DNA of 43,541 nucleotides, taken from NCBI GenBank assembly GCA_014381785.1, contig JACNKZ010000053.1, positions 1 to 43,541 of the forward strand. Reading direction: 5' to 3'. This stretch comes from Kiritimatiellota bacterium. Lineage in GTDB: Bacteria; Verrucomicrobiota; Kiritimatiellia; Kiritimatiellales; Tichowtungiaceae. This document shows positions 23,507 to 32,254 of this stretch, one piece after another. The stretch's first letter is position 1; each line of letters opens with the position of its first letter. The translations under genes were made by a program, and so were the position numbers. The notes beneath the pieces are model-generated. The model searched no databases, was not told where the DNA came from, and saw only the letters and a list, made by a program, of their open reading frames with translations.

Positions 23507-24293
23507 TGATCCGAACGTTCTGGAATCCGACTGCTTCCAAGCATTGGAAAACGACTTCGCCTTGATCGTAACCGATTTCGAGGAAGAGGCCGCCGCCGGG
23601 CTTAAGAACCCGCGCGGCCTGTTCGGCCAGCGGAACAATCAGATCCATCCCCCGCTCACCACCGTCGAGCGCGAGCTGCGGCTCGTGGTCGCGCACGCAG
23701 GGTTCGAGGTTTTTCCAAACCTTGGAAAAAATGTACGGCGGATTGGAAACGACCACGTCGAAACTATTTTCCTCGATTCCTTCGAGCAGATTATTTTCCA
23801 AACATTGGAACTTTTCAGAGAGATCTAGCCGATCGGCATTTTCCTGTGCCAGCGCCAGCGCTTCCGGCGAAATATCGATGGCGGTCACCTGCGCGTTCGG
23901 CAGTTCGTGCGCCAGCGCCAGACCGATGCAGCCCGTTCCAGTGCAAACGTCGACAATGGCAAGTGGCGAGTGGCTGGTGTCGAATGTCGAAAGAACCTCC
24001 TCCACAAGCAACTCGGTTTCGGGGCGGGGAATAAGTGCGCGCGAGTCACAAGCGATTTCCAGGCCTCGGAAATCGACGCGGCCAATGATGTATTGGATCG
24101 GCTCGCCCTGTTCCGCGCGAGCGATCAGTTTTTCCAGCTCGGCCTCCTGCTCAACCGTCAGCTCGCGAAAATAGATTTCGAGTGGCTTGCAGCCGAGTAC
24201 ATGCGCGGCCAGCTCTTCGACCGAGCGTTTCGGGTTGCCGTTCCCTGCTGCCTCAAGCCGCGCTTCGAACTTTTGGAATTTCTGCATGCTCAT
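23451..24293 (-). CDS. prmC: Release factor glutamine methyltransferase
   Basis: 280 residues; methylates the Gln of the GGQ motif in RF1 and RF2 using SAM. N-terminal helical domain with YFRELTVEQEAELEKLI; PIQYIIGRVDFRGLEI; RPETELLVEEVL; SAM motif VDVCTGTGCIGLALA; AIDISPEALALAQEN; catalytic NPPY in VVSNPPYIF; ALDGGERGMDL. Three copies of the 15-bp palindrome lie within the gene, read as FQCLE, SKVWK and FQCLE at positions where homologues have other residues of the same number. The ATG at 24293 overlaps the tilS stop by 4 nt. The last 56 bp overlap the convergent rlmA. Confidence 0.95.
   Translation of the reverse strand: MSMQKFQKFEARLEAAGNGNPKRSVEELAAHVLGCKPLEIYFRELTVEQEAELEKLIARAEQGEPIQYIIGRVDFRGLEIACDSRALIPRPETELLVEEVLSTFDTSHSPLAIVDVCTGTGCIGLALAHELPNAQVTAIDISPEALALAQENADRLDLSEKFQCLENNLLEGIEENSFDVVVSNPPYIFSKVWKNLEPCVRDHEPQLALDGGERGMDLIVPLAEQAARVLKPGGGLFLEIGYDQGEVVFQCLEAVGFQNVRIIKDYAGLDRMVAGSKAQS
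23535..23810 (+). repeat. Three exact 15-bp palindromes inside prmC
   Basis: Copies at 23535-23549 (centre GCA), 23713-23727 (ACC) and 23796-23810 (ACA). All are NCM on plus, so KGN in the coding direction. Encoded peptides: FQCLE (phase 1), SKVWK (phase 3) and FQCLE (phase 1). The middle copy sits three residues after the catalytic NPPY. Confidence 0.95.
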
Positions 24294-25516
24294 TTCTTCA
24301 GTTCACAAAAGAGGTGCAGCGCTGGCTCGTCATCTGACGAGAGATCCCATCCACGGGCGATGCGGTATCCGGGCAGCCAGACGATTTCGCCGCCGCACTC
24401 AGCCACCGGCCACTCCGCGCGCTGCGCCTGTGGAATTTTAAGATCGGTGAAAATGTCCTGCAATTTCTTCGAGCCGTCCATTCCATAGGGATTCATGCGG
24501 TCGCCGGGACGCGCCGGGCGGATGATCACTTCGCGGCCGTCAACTTTGGCGAGCGAAATAGAGGCCTGCCATTTTCCGCGCAGGATGCCGCTACTCTCTT
24601 CGATTCTGATTTTTCCAATCCTTGGAAAACTTTCAGAATCAGCACGCAGTGTTCCGTACTCGTTGATCATGCGCAGGCCTTCGAGGTCGAGAACCGTTGT
24701 ACCGGCGGTACGGGCGGAAAATTCGATGAACTGCTCGACCGCGTCGAAGGTCGGAGCGGAGCCGTGTTCGATCAGCCAGTCGCGCGCTTCGCGGCGGCGG
24801 GCGGATTTTTCGGGATGGTCTTCCTCGTCGCGCAGAATGTCCATGGTGCGCAGAATATTTTCAGCGGCGCGCTCATTAATTTCATTAAGCACCGGTAGAA
24901 TCTGATGCCGCACCCGGTTGCGCGGGATGGTTTCGTCGGCGTTGCTCGCATCCTCGCGCCACTCGAGGCCCTCTGTTTCCAACCATTGGAAAATTTCGCT
25001 CCGCCGGATTCCAAGCATTGGACGAAGCAATTGCATTGCGGCCAGCTTTTGGGAACTCCTCATGCCGCCTAATCCGGCGGGGCCAGCTCCGCGGGCGGCG
25101 CGTAGAAAAAAGGTTTCGAGCTGATCGTCCGCGTGATGGGCAAGGCAGATGACAGAGGTCAGGAGACAGGAGTCAGAGATCAGGGAGCGGAAAAACGCAT
25201 GGCGGGCTTCGCGGGCGGCCATTTCGAGGGAAAGGCCTTTTTCTTTGGCGAGCGCGGGAATGTCAGCTTTAGCCGTGATGCACTCCACGCCAAGTTGTGC
25301 ACAGAGATCTTTGACGAACTGCTCGTCGGCATCGGCCTGCGCGCCGCGGATCGAATGATTTAGATGCGCGGCGGTCACCTTGTATCCGAGCCGGTGCAAA
25401 ATGCGCAGCAACGCGACGGAATCGACCCCGCCGGAAACCCCGACGATCACTTCAGCTCCATCGGGAATCAGATGTTCCCGTTTAATGGCCGCTTTGACTT
25501 TTTCGATCAGATTCAT
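24290..25516 (-). CDS. tilS: tRNA(Ile)-lysidine synthase
   Basis: 408 residues from ATG 25516 (a TTG 9 bp upstream is possible). TilS uses ATP and lysine to convert C34 of tRNA-Ile(CAU) to lysidine. The PP-loop motif VIVGVSGGVDSVALLRIL (about 23-40) and HLNHSIRGAQADADEQFV are diagnostic; then CLAHHADDQLETFFLRAARGAGPAGLGGM, LLRPMLGIRRSEI and WREDASNAD. The C-terminal domain (WLPGYRIARGWDLS) is present. Two exact palindromes (24613-24627 read as FPRIGK; 24977-24991 read as FQWLE) and one near copy (25009-25023 in the conserved RPMLGIR) lie in the gene. It is followed by prmC with a 4-nt overlap. Confidence 0.95.
   Translation of the reverse strand: MNLIEKVKAAIKREHLIPDGAEVIVGVSGGVDSVALLRILHRLGYKVTAAHLNHSIRGAQADADEQFVKDLCAQLGVECITAKADIPALAKEKGLSLEMAAREARHAFFRSLISDSCLLTSVICLAHHADDQLETFFLRAARGAGPAGLGGMRSSQKLAAMQLLRPMLGIRRSEIFQWLETEGLEWREDASNADETIPRNRVRHQILPVLNEINERAAENILRTMDILRDEEDHPEKSARRREARDWLIEHGSAPTFDAVEQFIEFSARTAGTTVLDLEGLRMINEYGTLRADSESFPRIGKIRIEESSGILRGKWQASISLAKVDGREVIIRPARPGDRMNPYGMDGSKKLQDIFTDLKIPQAQRAEWPVAECGGEIVWLPGYRIARGWDLSSDDEPALHLFCELKK
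24613..25023 (+). repeat. Palindrome copies inside tilS
   Basis: 24613-24627 TTCCAATCCTTGGAA (exact), 24977-24991 TTCCAACCATTGGAA (exact) and 25009-25023 TTCCAAGCATTGGAC (one mismatch). All are NCM on plus, hence KGN in the coding direction. They use two reading phases. Confidence 0.9.
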
Positions 25517-25592
25517 TGCCCGCAAATTAACGTGAAACGGCCCCTATGACCATCCAAATTAGAATGGTCCACAAAACGTCAATGACGATCAG

Positions 25593-26798
25593 CTAGTCTT
25601 GAATAAGAATCTGGCCGGTGCCGAGGAGGTAGTCGGCGCGGGCTGCGTTGACATCGCGCCGAACGTCGAGCAGGCGGCGATCAGCTTGAACGATCCGTTC
25701 CTGAAGCTTCATCCACTCGTCGGGGGCCCCGGCGGCGTATTCTTGCAGCATCTCAATCTCTTGTTGCGCCTCCGCGGCCAGCGCATCCATCTCCTGCCGA
25801 TGCATCTGCCACTCTTCGATTGCGTTATTGAGGTTGAAAGCCGCCTGCCTTACCTGCAATGCAATCGCATCCTGCGAGGCATCAACTGAAACTCGCCGCA
25901 ACGCCTGCTCGGCCAACGCCTGGCGCTTCTTTGAGCCGCTGAGTGAAAAGATGGGCAAGCTGACGGCGGCCTGAATGCGCCACTCTTCTGCGCTGTCGGC
26001 ATACCCCGCTTGCACATAGCTAAACCAGGGAATCCGCTCGGCGTCCGCTTGCTGCACACGGGACTGAGCCTGCTGAAGCTGGGCATGCAATAATTGAAGA
26101 TCAGGGCGCAATTCGAGGGCGAGCTGATCCACCGTCTCGCTGTCTATGAGGACGGCCGGCTCGACCTCCGGCAACGGCTCGAGCCGCAGCGACTCGACCG
26201 GCCGGGCAATTCGCTCAGCAAGCTGGCCCTGGATTCGATCCATATCGCATCGCAGCGTACGCGCCTCTCGCTGGGCGTCGCGAAGCTCCCAGCGGAACAA
26301 CAGCGCATCGGTCGAAGTTTTCATCGCCGCATCAACCTGCTGACAAATCACGTCGGCCCGCTGTTGTTTGATCTCAATCAAACGGGTCACCAGGGCGAGT
26401 TCCTTTTCCAAACATTGGAACTCCCGATAGAGCTGAAAAATCTCTGTGGCAACTTGAATGCGCCCCATTTGCATCTGAGCGGTTGATGCCGCAGTTTGAG
26501 ACGCACGCTCCAGCCCGTCGGCATGAACCCGCCACGGGTGCGGAAGATAAAAGCGAATCGCGGAGTCTATGTAGTCTTCATCCGCATCCACACTAGGCTC
26601 CAAACGGAGTTCAGGATCCCTCCAAACGGCGGCCGATTCCTGCCGCAGTTGTGCAATGCTTAAATCCGCCCTGCCCGAAAGCAACCGAATGTCGTTTTCG
26701 AGTGCCAGTTCGATGGCTGAACTCAGCGAAACCGGAGGTTCCGCCCAGGCCGTCCAAACGAAAAGAGCACAAATCAAGAACAACACGAAACGGATCAT
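25593..26798 (-). CDS. TolC-like outer-membrane efflux protein
   Basis: 401 residues with a signal peptide (MIRFVLFLICALFVWTAWA). Long alpha-helical, Gln/Ala/Leu-rich text in two similar halves is typical of the outer-membrane efflux protein family (TolC/NodT); the half-repeat starts are SLSSAIELALENDIRLL and DQLALELRPDLQLLHAQLQQ. TolC trimers form a channel across the outer membrane and periplasm. At 401 residues it is slightly short. One exact palindrome copy lies within it (26406-26420, FQCLE). Its ATG overlaps the HlyD-like gene's stop by 4 nt; last gene of the VTC operon. No inner-membrane ABC or RND pump is in the operon. Confidence 0.85.
   Translation of the reverse strand: MIRFVLFLICALFVWTAWAEPPVSLSSAIELALENDIRLLSGRADLSIAQLRQESAAVWRDPELRLEPSVDADEDYIDSAIRFYLPHPWRVHADGLERASQTAASTAQMQMGRIQVATEIFQLYREFQCLEKELALVTRLIEIKQQRADVICQQVDAAMKTSTDALLFRWELRDAQREARTLRCDMDRIQGQLAERIARPVESLRLEPLPEVEPAVLIDSETVDQLALELRPDLQLLHAQLQQAQSRVQQADAERIPWFSYVQAGYADSAEEWRIQAAVSLPIFSLSGSKKRQALAEQALRRVSVDASQDAIALQVRQAAFNLNNAIEEWQMHRQEMDALAAEAQQEIEMLQEYAAGAPDEWMKLQERIVQADRRLLDVRRDVNAARADYLLGTGQILIQD
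26406..26420 (+). repeat. Exact palindrome inside the TolC-like gene
   Basis: TTCCAAACATTGGAA on plus, read on the coding strand as TTC CAA TGT TTG GAA (FQCLE). Confidence 0.9.
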
Positions 26799-27700
26799 TT
26801 TGTATCTTTCGGCTGAGACCGAAGCGTCCAGGGACTTCGGAAATGAATCTGCACCTCTTCGCCGGGCAGCAGTGCAGCACCCGGTTCGGGTTTCATGATG
26901 ACTCGCCGACCGCGATAGGTTTGGGTCGGAATCGGATTCACCCGACCGGGTAGTGCAAACACATCCGGCGTAAGGGAAACAACGGTGGCGGGAATCACAC
27001 CGCCAACACCGGAGCTCGGAACGAGAAAAACGTCCATCCCCACGGCGACATCGCGCGAGTTATACTCCGACAAAAAACCGACCACGGTCGGTTCCTGCTC
27101 AATCACCGAGGAAAGAACGGGTGCGCCGGATTGGACGATATCCCCGGGCGAGTTGTAAACGCGGGAAACCATTCCGTCAGCATTGGCGCACAAGGTGCAG
27201 TTCTGAATCCGCATATCGAGCAGATGAATTTTTTTTCCGATTTCCGAGGCGGCAATTTGAGCTTCCAGCGATCGTTCCTTAATGCGCAGCGAAAGGATGT
27301 CCTGCTCGCTGGCGAGGCGGCGGGCCATCAGCTCTTCCAGCCTCCGGGTTTCAGCGGTCACGGCAGCGAGCTCGCCATCCAGCGCTGCCGCCTCCGCCTC
27401 AAATACCGCTTTTTGAGCGATCAATAACGAGGCATCCATCTGCGCAAGCGGATCGCCTTTTTTCACCGTGTCGCCGACATCAACGAACAGCTCTAACAAA
27501 CGGCCCGCTTCGAGCGGGGCCGCATTGTCGAATGTCGTCATCACCGTTCCCGTCATTCCGCCGAATTGCCCGCCATGATAAAACAGATAAACCGCGAAGA
27601 CGGCGACAGCGAGCCAGATAAAAAATGGAACACGGGTTTTCAAACGACTGATCAACACGCGGGGATGTAATGGCTTTGTGCGATAGTTCTTTGGCATCAT
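26795..27700 (-). CDS. HlyD-family membrane fusion (adaptor) protein
   Basis: 301 residues. A basic N-terminus, one membrane anchor (about 25-44, VPFFIWLAVAVFAVYLFYHG), a lipoyl-like half (EAGRLLELFVDVGDTVKKGDPLAQMD), a coiled coil (about 88-150, with two heptad-rich helices) and the second lipoyl/barrel half (GMVSRVYNSPGDIVQSGAPVLS). This is the periplasmic adaptor plan that links an inner-membrane component with a TolC channel. The stop overlaps the TolC gene by 4 nt and its start overlaps the DUF4956 stop by 1 nt. Unusually, the only inner-membrane partner in the operon is the DUF4956 protein. Confidence 0.85.
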   Translation of the reverse strand: MMPKNYRTKPLHPRVLISRLKTRVPFFIWLAVAVFAVYLFYHGGQFGGMTGTVMTTFDNAAPLEAGRLLELFVDVGDTVKKGDPLAQMDASLLIAQKAVFEAEAAALDGELAAVTAETRRLEELMARRLASEQDILSLRIKERSLEAQIAASEIGKKIHLLDMRIQNCTLCANADGMVSRVYNSPGDIVQSGAPVLSSVIEQEPTVVGFLSEYNSRDVAVGMDVFLVPSSGVGGVIPATVVSLTPDVFALPGRVNPIPTQTYRGRRVIMKPEPGAALLPGEEVQIHFRSPWTLRSQPKDTK

Positions 27701-28386
27701 TAAATCTCCACCGTGGCTCGATGCATTAACAAATGGGCATCACTGACGTGCTTTGTTTGGATCACCTCGTTCAACAGCTCGACCTGATAAGTGGGATCGA
27801 TCAGACGAACTTGATAGGAGTACTCAAGGCATTCGCCCTGCGTGGCTTCTCGCATCGCAACGAGAACGATGGAGGAGCAATATTTCTTCATCACATCGAG
27901 CATCTTCTCCTGACCGTTCTCGACGGTGGCGGGCAACGTAAAGTGCAACAGGCCTTCGTACACCCTCAATGATGCAAAGGGCGACCAATGGAGAAAAAGC
28001 GCAACCCCGCAAAAAAACAGCGCGCCAAGAATCGCCACATGAAACACGCTGGCCCCGCAGGCAATCCCGATTGCCAAACAGGCAAACAGGAAAATGATAT
28101 CGCGCGGGTCGCGAATGGGCGTACGGAAACGCACAATGGCGAGTGTTCCGAGAATTCCCAGCCCGCGGGCCAGATTGTTGCCGATGGCAATAATCAAAAT
28201 CGTGGTCACGATCGCGGCCAAAATCAACGTGTGCACAAAGGATCGAGAATACGAGAGGCCTTGATAGGTCCAGCGATAAATATATGCAATGGCCGCCGAG
28301 AGCACAAAGCTGGCCAGTAGAGCACAGGCAATCTGCTCCAGCCCGAGCACGCGGGTTGACCCGAAGGCCTGAAGTACTTCATTCAT
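27700..28386 (-). CDS. DUF4956 family integral membrane protein
   Basis: 228 residues with four predicted membrane segments: about 20-38, 52-72, 95-112 and 114-132, then a soluble C-terminal domain (about 140-228) with ferredoxin-like strand pattern (SSIVLVAMREATQG...YQVELLNEVIQTKHVSDAHL). The loop with IVRFRTPIRDPRDIIFLF is the conserved signature I associate with DUF4956, a family commonly encoded next to VTC-domain genes. The biochemical role is unknown. The start overlaps the VTC gene's stop by 4 nt. Confidence in the family is good from context and motif; function is open. Confidence 0.82.
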   Translation of the reverse strand: MNEVLQAFGSTRVLGLEQIACALLASFVLSAAIAYIYRWTYQGLSYSRSFVHTLILAAIVTTILIIAIGNNLARGLGILGTLAIVRFRTPIRDPRDIIFLFACLAIGIACGASVFHVAILGALFFCGVALFLHWSPFASLRVYEGLLHFTLPATVENGQEKMLDVMKKYCSSIVLVAMREATQGECLEYSYQVRLIDPTYQVELLNEVIQTKHVSDAHLLMHRATVEI

Positions 28387-29228
28387 AATTGTATCCTTGC
28401 GGGGTTCAGCAGGCTCTCATCTTCATAAAGTGGTTGCGGATACGGTTCGCCATAAAAACGTGCTTCCTGATCCATTGCAGTTGAATACTTACAAAACCCG
28501 CTGCGCACCAGATTAAAACGCTCCGTAAGCTCGCTCATCCACAGCGGAACATCGCGGAACGTCTTCAGCTCCAGAATAACGCCGGGATACTTCCGATTCA
28601 ATGCGACAGTCGAGTCCATGGCGCGCCAGCGATCGCCATCGGACGGAAACGCCCAATCACGCGTTCGACGATAACAAAGTTTGCGGTCAAAGGTGACGCG
28701 TGCATAGTGATAATTTTTTCCGACGTACGATTCGCGATGATAACGAACAAAAACAACGGGCCGCATATTCATTTGCTCACGAAGTCGAAGGAAGTCGAAA
28801 AAAGCGAGCGCCTCCTTTTTGGAGCGGAACTCCGGTTGCGGCCCCCCGCAGAACAGTTCTTTGTTGTAGAACTCACGCGGAATCATCACGCGGCTTTTCG
28901 AGATCGAACCGCGAAGTTTGCGTTTAATTTCGAGAAAAACAGGAACCTTCTCATCGCTTCCATAGGTGCGGATACGCATTTTAAACCGGTTGATCGCCTC
29001 CTCCGATTTGGCCCGATGGAGGTGCAGCCCCTCGGAATCGAGTTGCAGTGTCGTGATCATATATTCGGGCGGATCGCCCTCTGCGTGCGGGTCTTTTTCG
29101 CAAAAAGGCGCAATGAAATCCCGAATCTGCGGAACAAGCGAGGGCGGAATAATATATTTTGCTTCATAACGATTAAATTCGCTCTGGAGCGCAAGTTGTT
29201 TCCGCAAACTGGATCGATCTGAAACCAT
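28383..29228 (-). CDS. VTC-domain polyphosphate polymerase-like protein
   Basis: 281 residues. VTC domain (triphosphate tunnel fold) motifs: FNRYEAKYIIPP (basic/acidic strand near the N-terminus), RFKMRIRTYG, VFLEIKRKLRGSISKSRVMI, VRYHRESYV, RVTFDR, GVILELKTF and the C-terminal SGFCKYSTAM. Alternating Lys/Arg and Glu on the strands line the tunnel that binds nucleotide and metal. In yeast Vtc4 this domain polymerises ATP gamma-phosphate into polyphosphate; bacterial members are assumed to act likewise or on other triphosphates. It is cytosolic, with no signal or membrane segment. First gene of the four-gene operon; AAAGG lies close before the ATG. Confidence 0.88.
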   Translation of the reverse strand: MVSDRSSLRKQLALQSEFNRYEAKYIIPPSLVPQIRDFIAPFCEKDPHAEGDPPEYMITTLQLDSEGLHLHRAKSEEAINRFKMRIRTYGSDEKVPVFLEIKRKLRGSISKSRVMIPREFYNKELFCGGPQPEFRSKKEALAFFDFLRLREQMNMRPVVFVRYHRESYVGKNYHYARVTFDRKLCYRRTRDWAFPSDGDRWRAMDSTVALNRKYPGVILELKTFRDVPLWMSELTERFNLVRSGFCKYSTAMDQEARFYGEPYPQPLYEDESLLNPARIQL

Positions 29229-29584
29229 AACCTTTCAGTGTAGAGAATTGCTTCTTGCTTCGCAAAAACAATCTGATTGATAGAACTTCATTCATTCGTA
29301 CCCACCCAGTGGAAACGAAGCACCCGATCACTAGCCTTGGTAGCCAATAGAACTTCCAAACCTTGGGAAATTATCTAGCGCAATTTCCAAGGTTTGGAAG
29401 TTTCACCGGAGGTATAGGCAACCCCTTCGGCTCCCGCAAAATAACCGCTCATCCCATGCCTCTACAGATATGGGATAATTTAACTGTCAAAATGCTTATC
29501 ATAAGTGTGTTACTAGATTTTAACTCTAATAATTGATCGGGAGGAAGAAACCCCATTCCGACCCGCTGGGTTTCATTCAATCAA
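29229..29584. other. Spacer upstream of the VTC operon with hairpins
   Basis: 356 bp without a gene. An inverted palindrome pair, CTTCCAAACCTTGGGAAAT (29353-29371, one extra G) and ATTTCCAAGGTTTGGAAG (29383-29400), forms a ~18-bp stem with a short loop. A second hairpin ATCCCAT/ATGGGAT lies at about 29451-29475. A third, GAAACCC-N14-GGGTTTC (29547-29574), lies 10 bp after the serS stop and is its likely terminator. No promoter is clear. Confidence 0.65.
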
Positions 29585-30856
29585 CTATCCCATCTTCTCT
29601 AGGCCGCCCATGTAGGGGCGGAGCACTTCGGGGATAGTGACGGTGCCGTCAGCGTTCTGGTAGTTCTCGATGATGGCGACCACCAGACGCGGCAGGGCGA
29701 CGCCCGAGCCGTTGAGGGTATGAAGAAGCTGTGCTTTGCCGTTTTCGTCGCGGCAGCGGATGCGCGCGCGGCGGGCCTGGTAGTCGCCGAAGTTGCTGAC
29801 GGAGGAGACTTCGAGCCAGCGTTCGACGCCGGGGGCCCAGAGTTCGATGTCGTAGCATTTGGCGGCGGAGAAGCCGAGGTCAGCGGTGCAGAGTTCGATC
29901 ACGCGATAGTGCAGGCCGAGCAGCTGCAGAACTTTTTCGGCTTCGCCAACGAGGATTTCGTGCTGCGCGGCGGATTGCTCCGGTTTAACGAAGTTGACCA
30001 TTTCGACTTTGTCGAATTGGTGCAGGCGGAGCAGGCCACGATTATCGCGGCCGGCGGCGCCGGCCTCGCGGCGGAAGCAGGGTGTGTAGGCGGCCAGCTT
30101 GACCGGCTCGTCCGCGTCGATGATTTCGTCGCCATACAAATTGGTCAGCGGCACTTCAGCGGTGGGGATGGGATAAAGCTCGTCGGTGTCGATGTAGTAC
30201 ATGTCTTCCGAAAACTTGGGCAGCTGTCCGGTACCGGTCATGGCGGAGGCGTTGCAGACAAAGGGCGGCTCCACTTCGGTATAGCCGTGTTCGGTGGTGT
30301 GCAGGTCGAGCATGTAAGAGATCAGCGCGCGCTGCAGCCGGGCGCCCTGCCCGGTGTAGACGGGGAAGCCGGAGCCGGTGATTTTGGCACCGCGCTCAAA
30401 GTCGACCAATTTCAACTCTTCGGTGATGTCCCAGTGCGGTTTGACTTCAAAATCGAATTCTTTCTTTTCGCCGAAAGAACGCAGGACGGGGTTGTCCTCT
30501 TCGGACGCGCCGACCGGAACGGTTTCGGCGGGCAGATTGGGAATGTAGAGAATGATGTGGCTGATTTTTTCGTCGAGCTCACGGACCTGATCGTCGAGCG
30601 CGGCAATGCGGTCGCCGATTAACCGAACCTCTTCTTTGGCGGCTTCGGCTTCGTCCTTTTTGCCCTCTTTCATCAGGCCGCCGATAGTTTTGGATGCGGT
30701 GTTGCGCTCGGTTTTGAGGCCTTCGCTTTCGGTGATGGCGGCGCGGCGCAGGCGGTCGAGCTCAAGCAGGCCGTCCACATCGGCCTCGGCATTGCGGTTT
30801 TTGAGCGCGTTTTTTACAATCGCTGGGTTTTCACGAATGAATTTTATGTCGAGCAT
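29585..30856 (-). CDS. serS: Seryl-tRNA synthetase
   Basis: 423 residues, normal length. Charges tRNA-Ser with serine. The N-terminal coiled-coil arm ([21 protein letters not shown] through about 105) reaches the long variable arm of tRNA-Ser. Class II motifs: motif 2 [45 protein letters not shown], and motif 3 [18 protein letters not shown]. It ends [11 protein letters not shown]. It stands 64 bp downstream of the hexokinase gene on the same strand. The tRNA-Ser of this window (4188-4277) is a substrate. Confidence 0.96.
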   Translation of the reverse strand: MLDIKFIRENPAIVKNALKNRNAEADVDGLLELDRLRRAAITESEGLKTERNTASKTIGGLMKEGKKDEAEAAKEEVRLIGDRIAALDDQVRELDEKISHIILYIPNLPAETVPVGASEEDNPVLRSFGEKKEFDFEVKPHWDITEELKLVDFERGAKITGSGFPVYTGQGARLQRALISYMLDLHTTEHGYTEVEPPFVCNASAMTGTGQLPKFSEDMYYIDTDELYPIPTAEVPLTNLYGDEIIDADEPVKLAAYTPCFRREAGAAGRDNRGLLRLHQFDKVEMVNFVKPEQSAAQHEILVGEAEKVLQLLGLHYRVIELCTADLGFSAAKCYDIELWAPGVERWLEVSSVSNFGDYQARRARIRCRDENGKAQLLHTLNGSGVALPRLVVAIIENYQNADGTVTIPEVLRPYMGGLEKMG

Positions 30857-30920
30857 CAGGCTCTCCTCTCAACTGTTCAGCAGAGTATCAGGATGACATG
30901 AATTGTGAACCTTGAAATGC

Positions 30921-32132
30921 TCAAAGGCTGAGCGCCGCGATGGCGGTGCCAACCACCGGGGCGTCGTTGAGGTGCACGCAGAAATAGTCAACGCCCGCCT
31001 GGTCGAGAATTTCTTTCAGCTCGATTTCGGTCTGCTCACGCAGGCGGTAGGTTTTAAAGAATGTGGATCCATCGAGATTGATGCAGACAGGCGAAACACC
31101 GTTGCGGATGGTGGCAGCAGCAAGATTTACTGCGCTCAAGCGAACGGCGCGTTTGACAACCGCCATGAAGACCGCGCGGATCCATTGCTCATCTTCCGCT
31201 GTAAAGCGGGGATCATTCAGCGGGCCGATATCGCGTCCGTTTTCTGCCGTGAAGTTGTCGATGTGGATCAAGCTCAGGTCGTCCAGCGCGGCGAGCGCCT
31301 TCGCACCGCCTTCTGAAAGCGGGGCCTTTTTAAGGGCGACGAGCGCCAGCGAGCCGAGATAGGTTCCCGAAATCATCTTTTCAAACGTCTGTTTGCCGGG
31401 ATTATTGGTGGTGGCATCGAGCTCGCGGTCGATCTCAGTTATCGGCAATTTATCGAACCCGCCGGACTCCACATTGATGACCCTTCCAGATTCCAGATAA
31501 GCCGTATTGGTTCCGGTGCCGAGAATGAAGCCGACGTATCCTTTAGCGCCGCGCGCGGCCCCTTCCGAGACACCCGCAATCATCGTGGCCACGGCGTCGT
31601 TGAGAAGCACAATTTTTTTGCGCGCGATCCCGCGCGCTTCAAAGACCCGGTTGAGCTCTTCGCCGAGGAAACAGCCGACCACTTCCGGCGCGTCGATGCC
31701 TTTGGTCCACTGAAGCAGTTTACCGTCATGGTTCGGCTGAGCTTGGCAGGGGTAGGAGAAACAGAACCCGATGGAGTCCGATTCATTAATGACCGGTGTA
31801 ACGCGGTCCGCAAGCTTTTCAAAAAATTCTTGTTTGGAAATCTGTTTGCCGACGCCGAGCATTCCGCTCCTCTGGAAATGTTCGATCTTCAACGTGCCCG
31901 CATCGTCAAACCGCGCCGTCCCGATGCGCAGATTGGTTCCGCCAGCATCGATCACGATGACCTTGCGGTTTTTCTCGACGTCTTGGCCGACATTCATGTA
32001 GGCCCGAAGCATCGCCAGCGAACTTTCTTCCCCGGCCAGACCCTTTTTCATTTCGGAAAAAAAGGACGTCATCAGGGACTCGGTATCGTACCGCTCCTCG
32101 CTCAACCCCAAACTTTCAATAAAATTATTCAA
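30921..32132 (-). CDS. Hexokinase, eukaryote-like family
   Basis: 403 residues. ATP-dependent phosphorylation of glucose or other hexoses. Both hexokinase family blocks are present: phosphate-1 VIDAGGTNLRIG, IGFCFSYPCQ, KGIDAPEVVG, catalytic-loop LLNDAVATMIAG with the Asp base, phosphate-2 GFILGTGTNTAYLE, INVESGGFD, GKQTFEKMISGTYLG, and adenosine-region NLDGSTFFKT. This is the eukaryotic-type fold family (~400-450 residues), also found in some Bacteroidetes, spirochaetes and PVC bacteria, distinct from bacterial glucokinase (ROK). The start is TTG at 32132, supported by AAGGGG about 6 nt upstream; the next ATG (residue 22) would delete part of the N-terminal helix. No sugar operon adjoins it. 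Confidence 0.88.
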   Translation of the reverse strand: MNNFIESLGLSEERYDTESLMTSFFSEMKKGLAGEESSLAMLRAYMNVGQDVEKNRKVIVIDAGGTNLRIGTARFDDAGTLKIEHFQRSGMLGVGKQISKQEFFEKLADRVTPVINESDSIGFCFSYPCQAQPNHDGKLLQWTKGIDAPEVVGCFLGEELNRVFEARGIARKKIVLLNDAVATMIAGVSEGAARGAKGYVGFILGTGTNTAYLESGRVINVESGGFDKLPITEIDRELDATTNNPGKQTFEKMISGTYLGSLALVALKKAPLSEGGAKALAALDDLSLIHIDNFTAENGRDIGPLNDPRFTAEDEQWIRAVFMAVVKRAVRLSAVNLAAATIRNGVSPVCINLDGSTFFKTYRLREQTEIELKEILDQAGVDYFCVHLNDAPVVGTAIAALSL

Positions 32133-32254
32133 CCCTGACCCCTTCGCCGATACAAAAATCGATTTGCCCTGCTTGTTTTACAGAGAGATCGTGCAATATA
32201 CGCAGACCACTCCCCAATGTCCGGAAAAAAATGGCATTTTTTTGCCTTGAGGCC

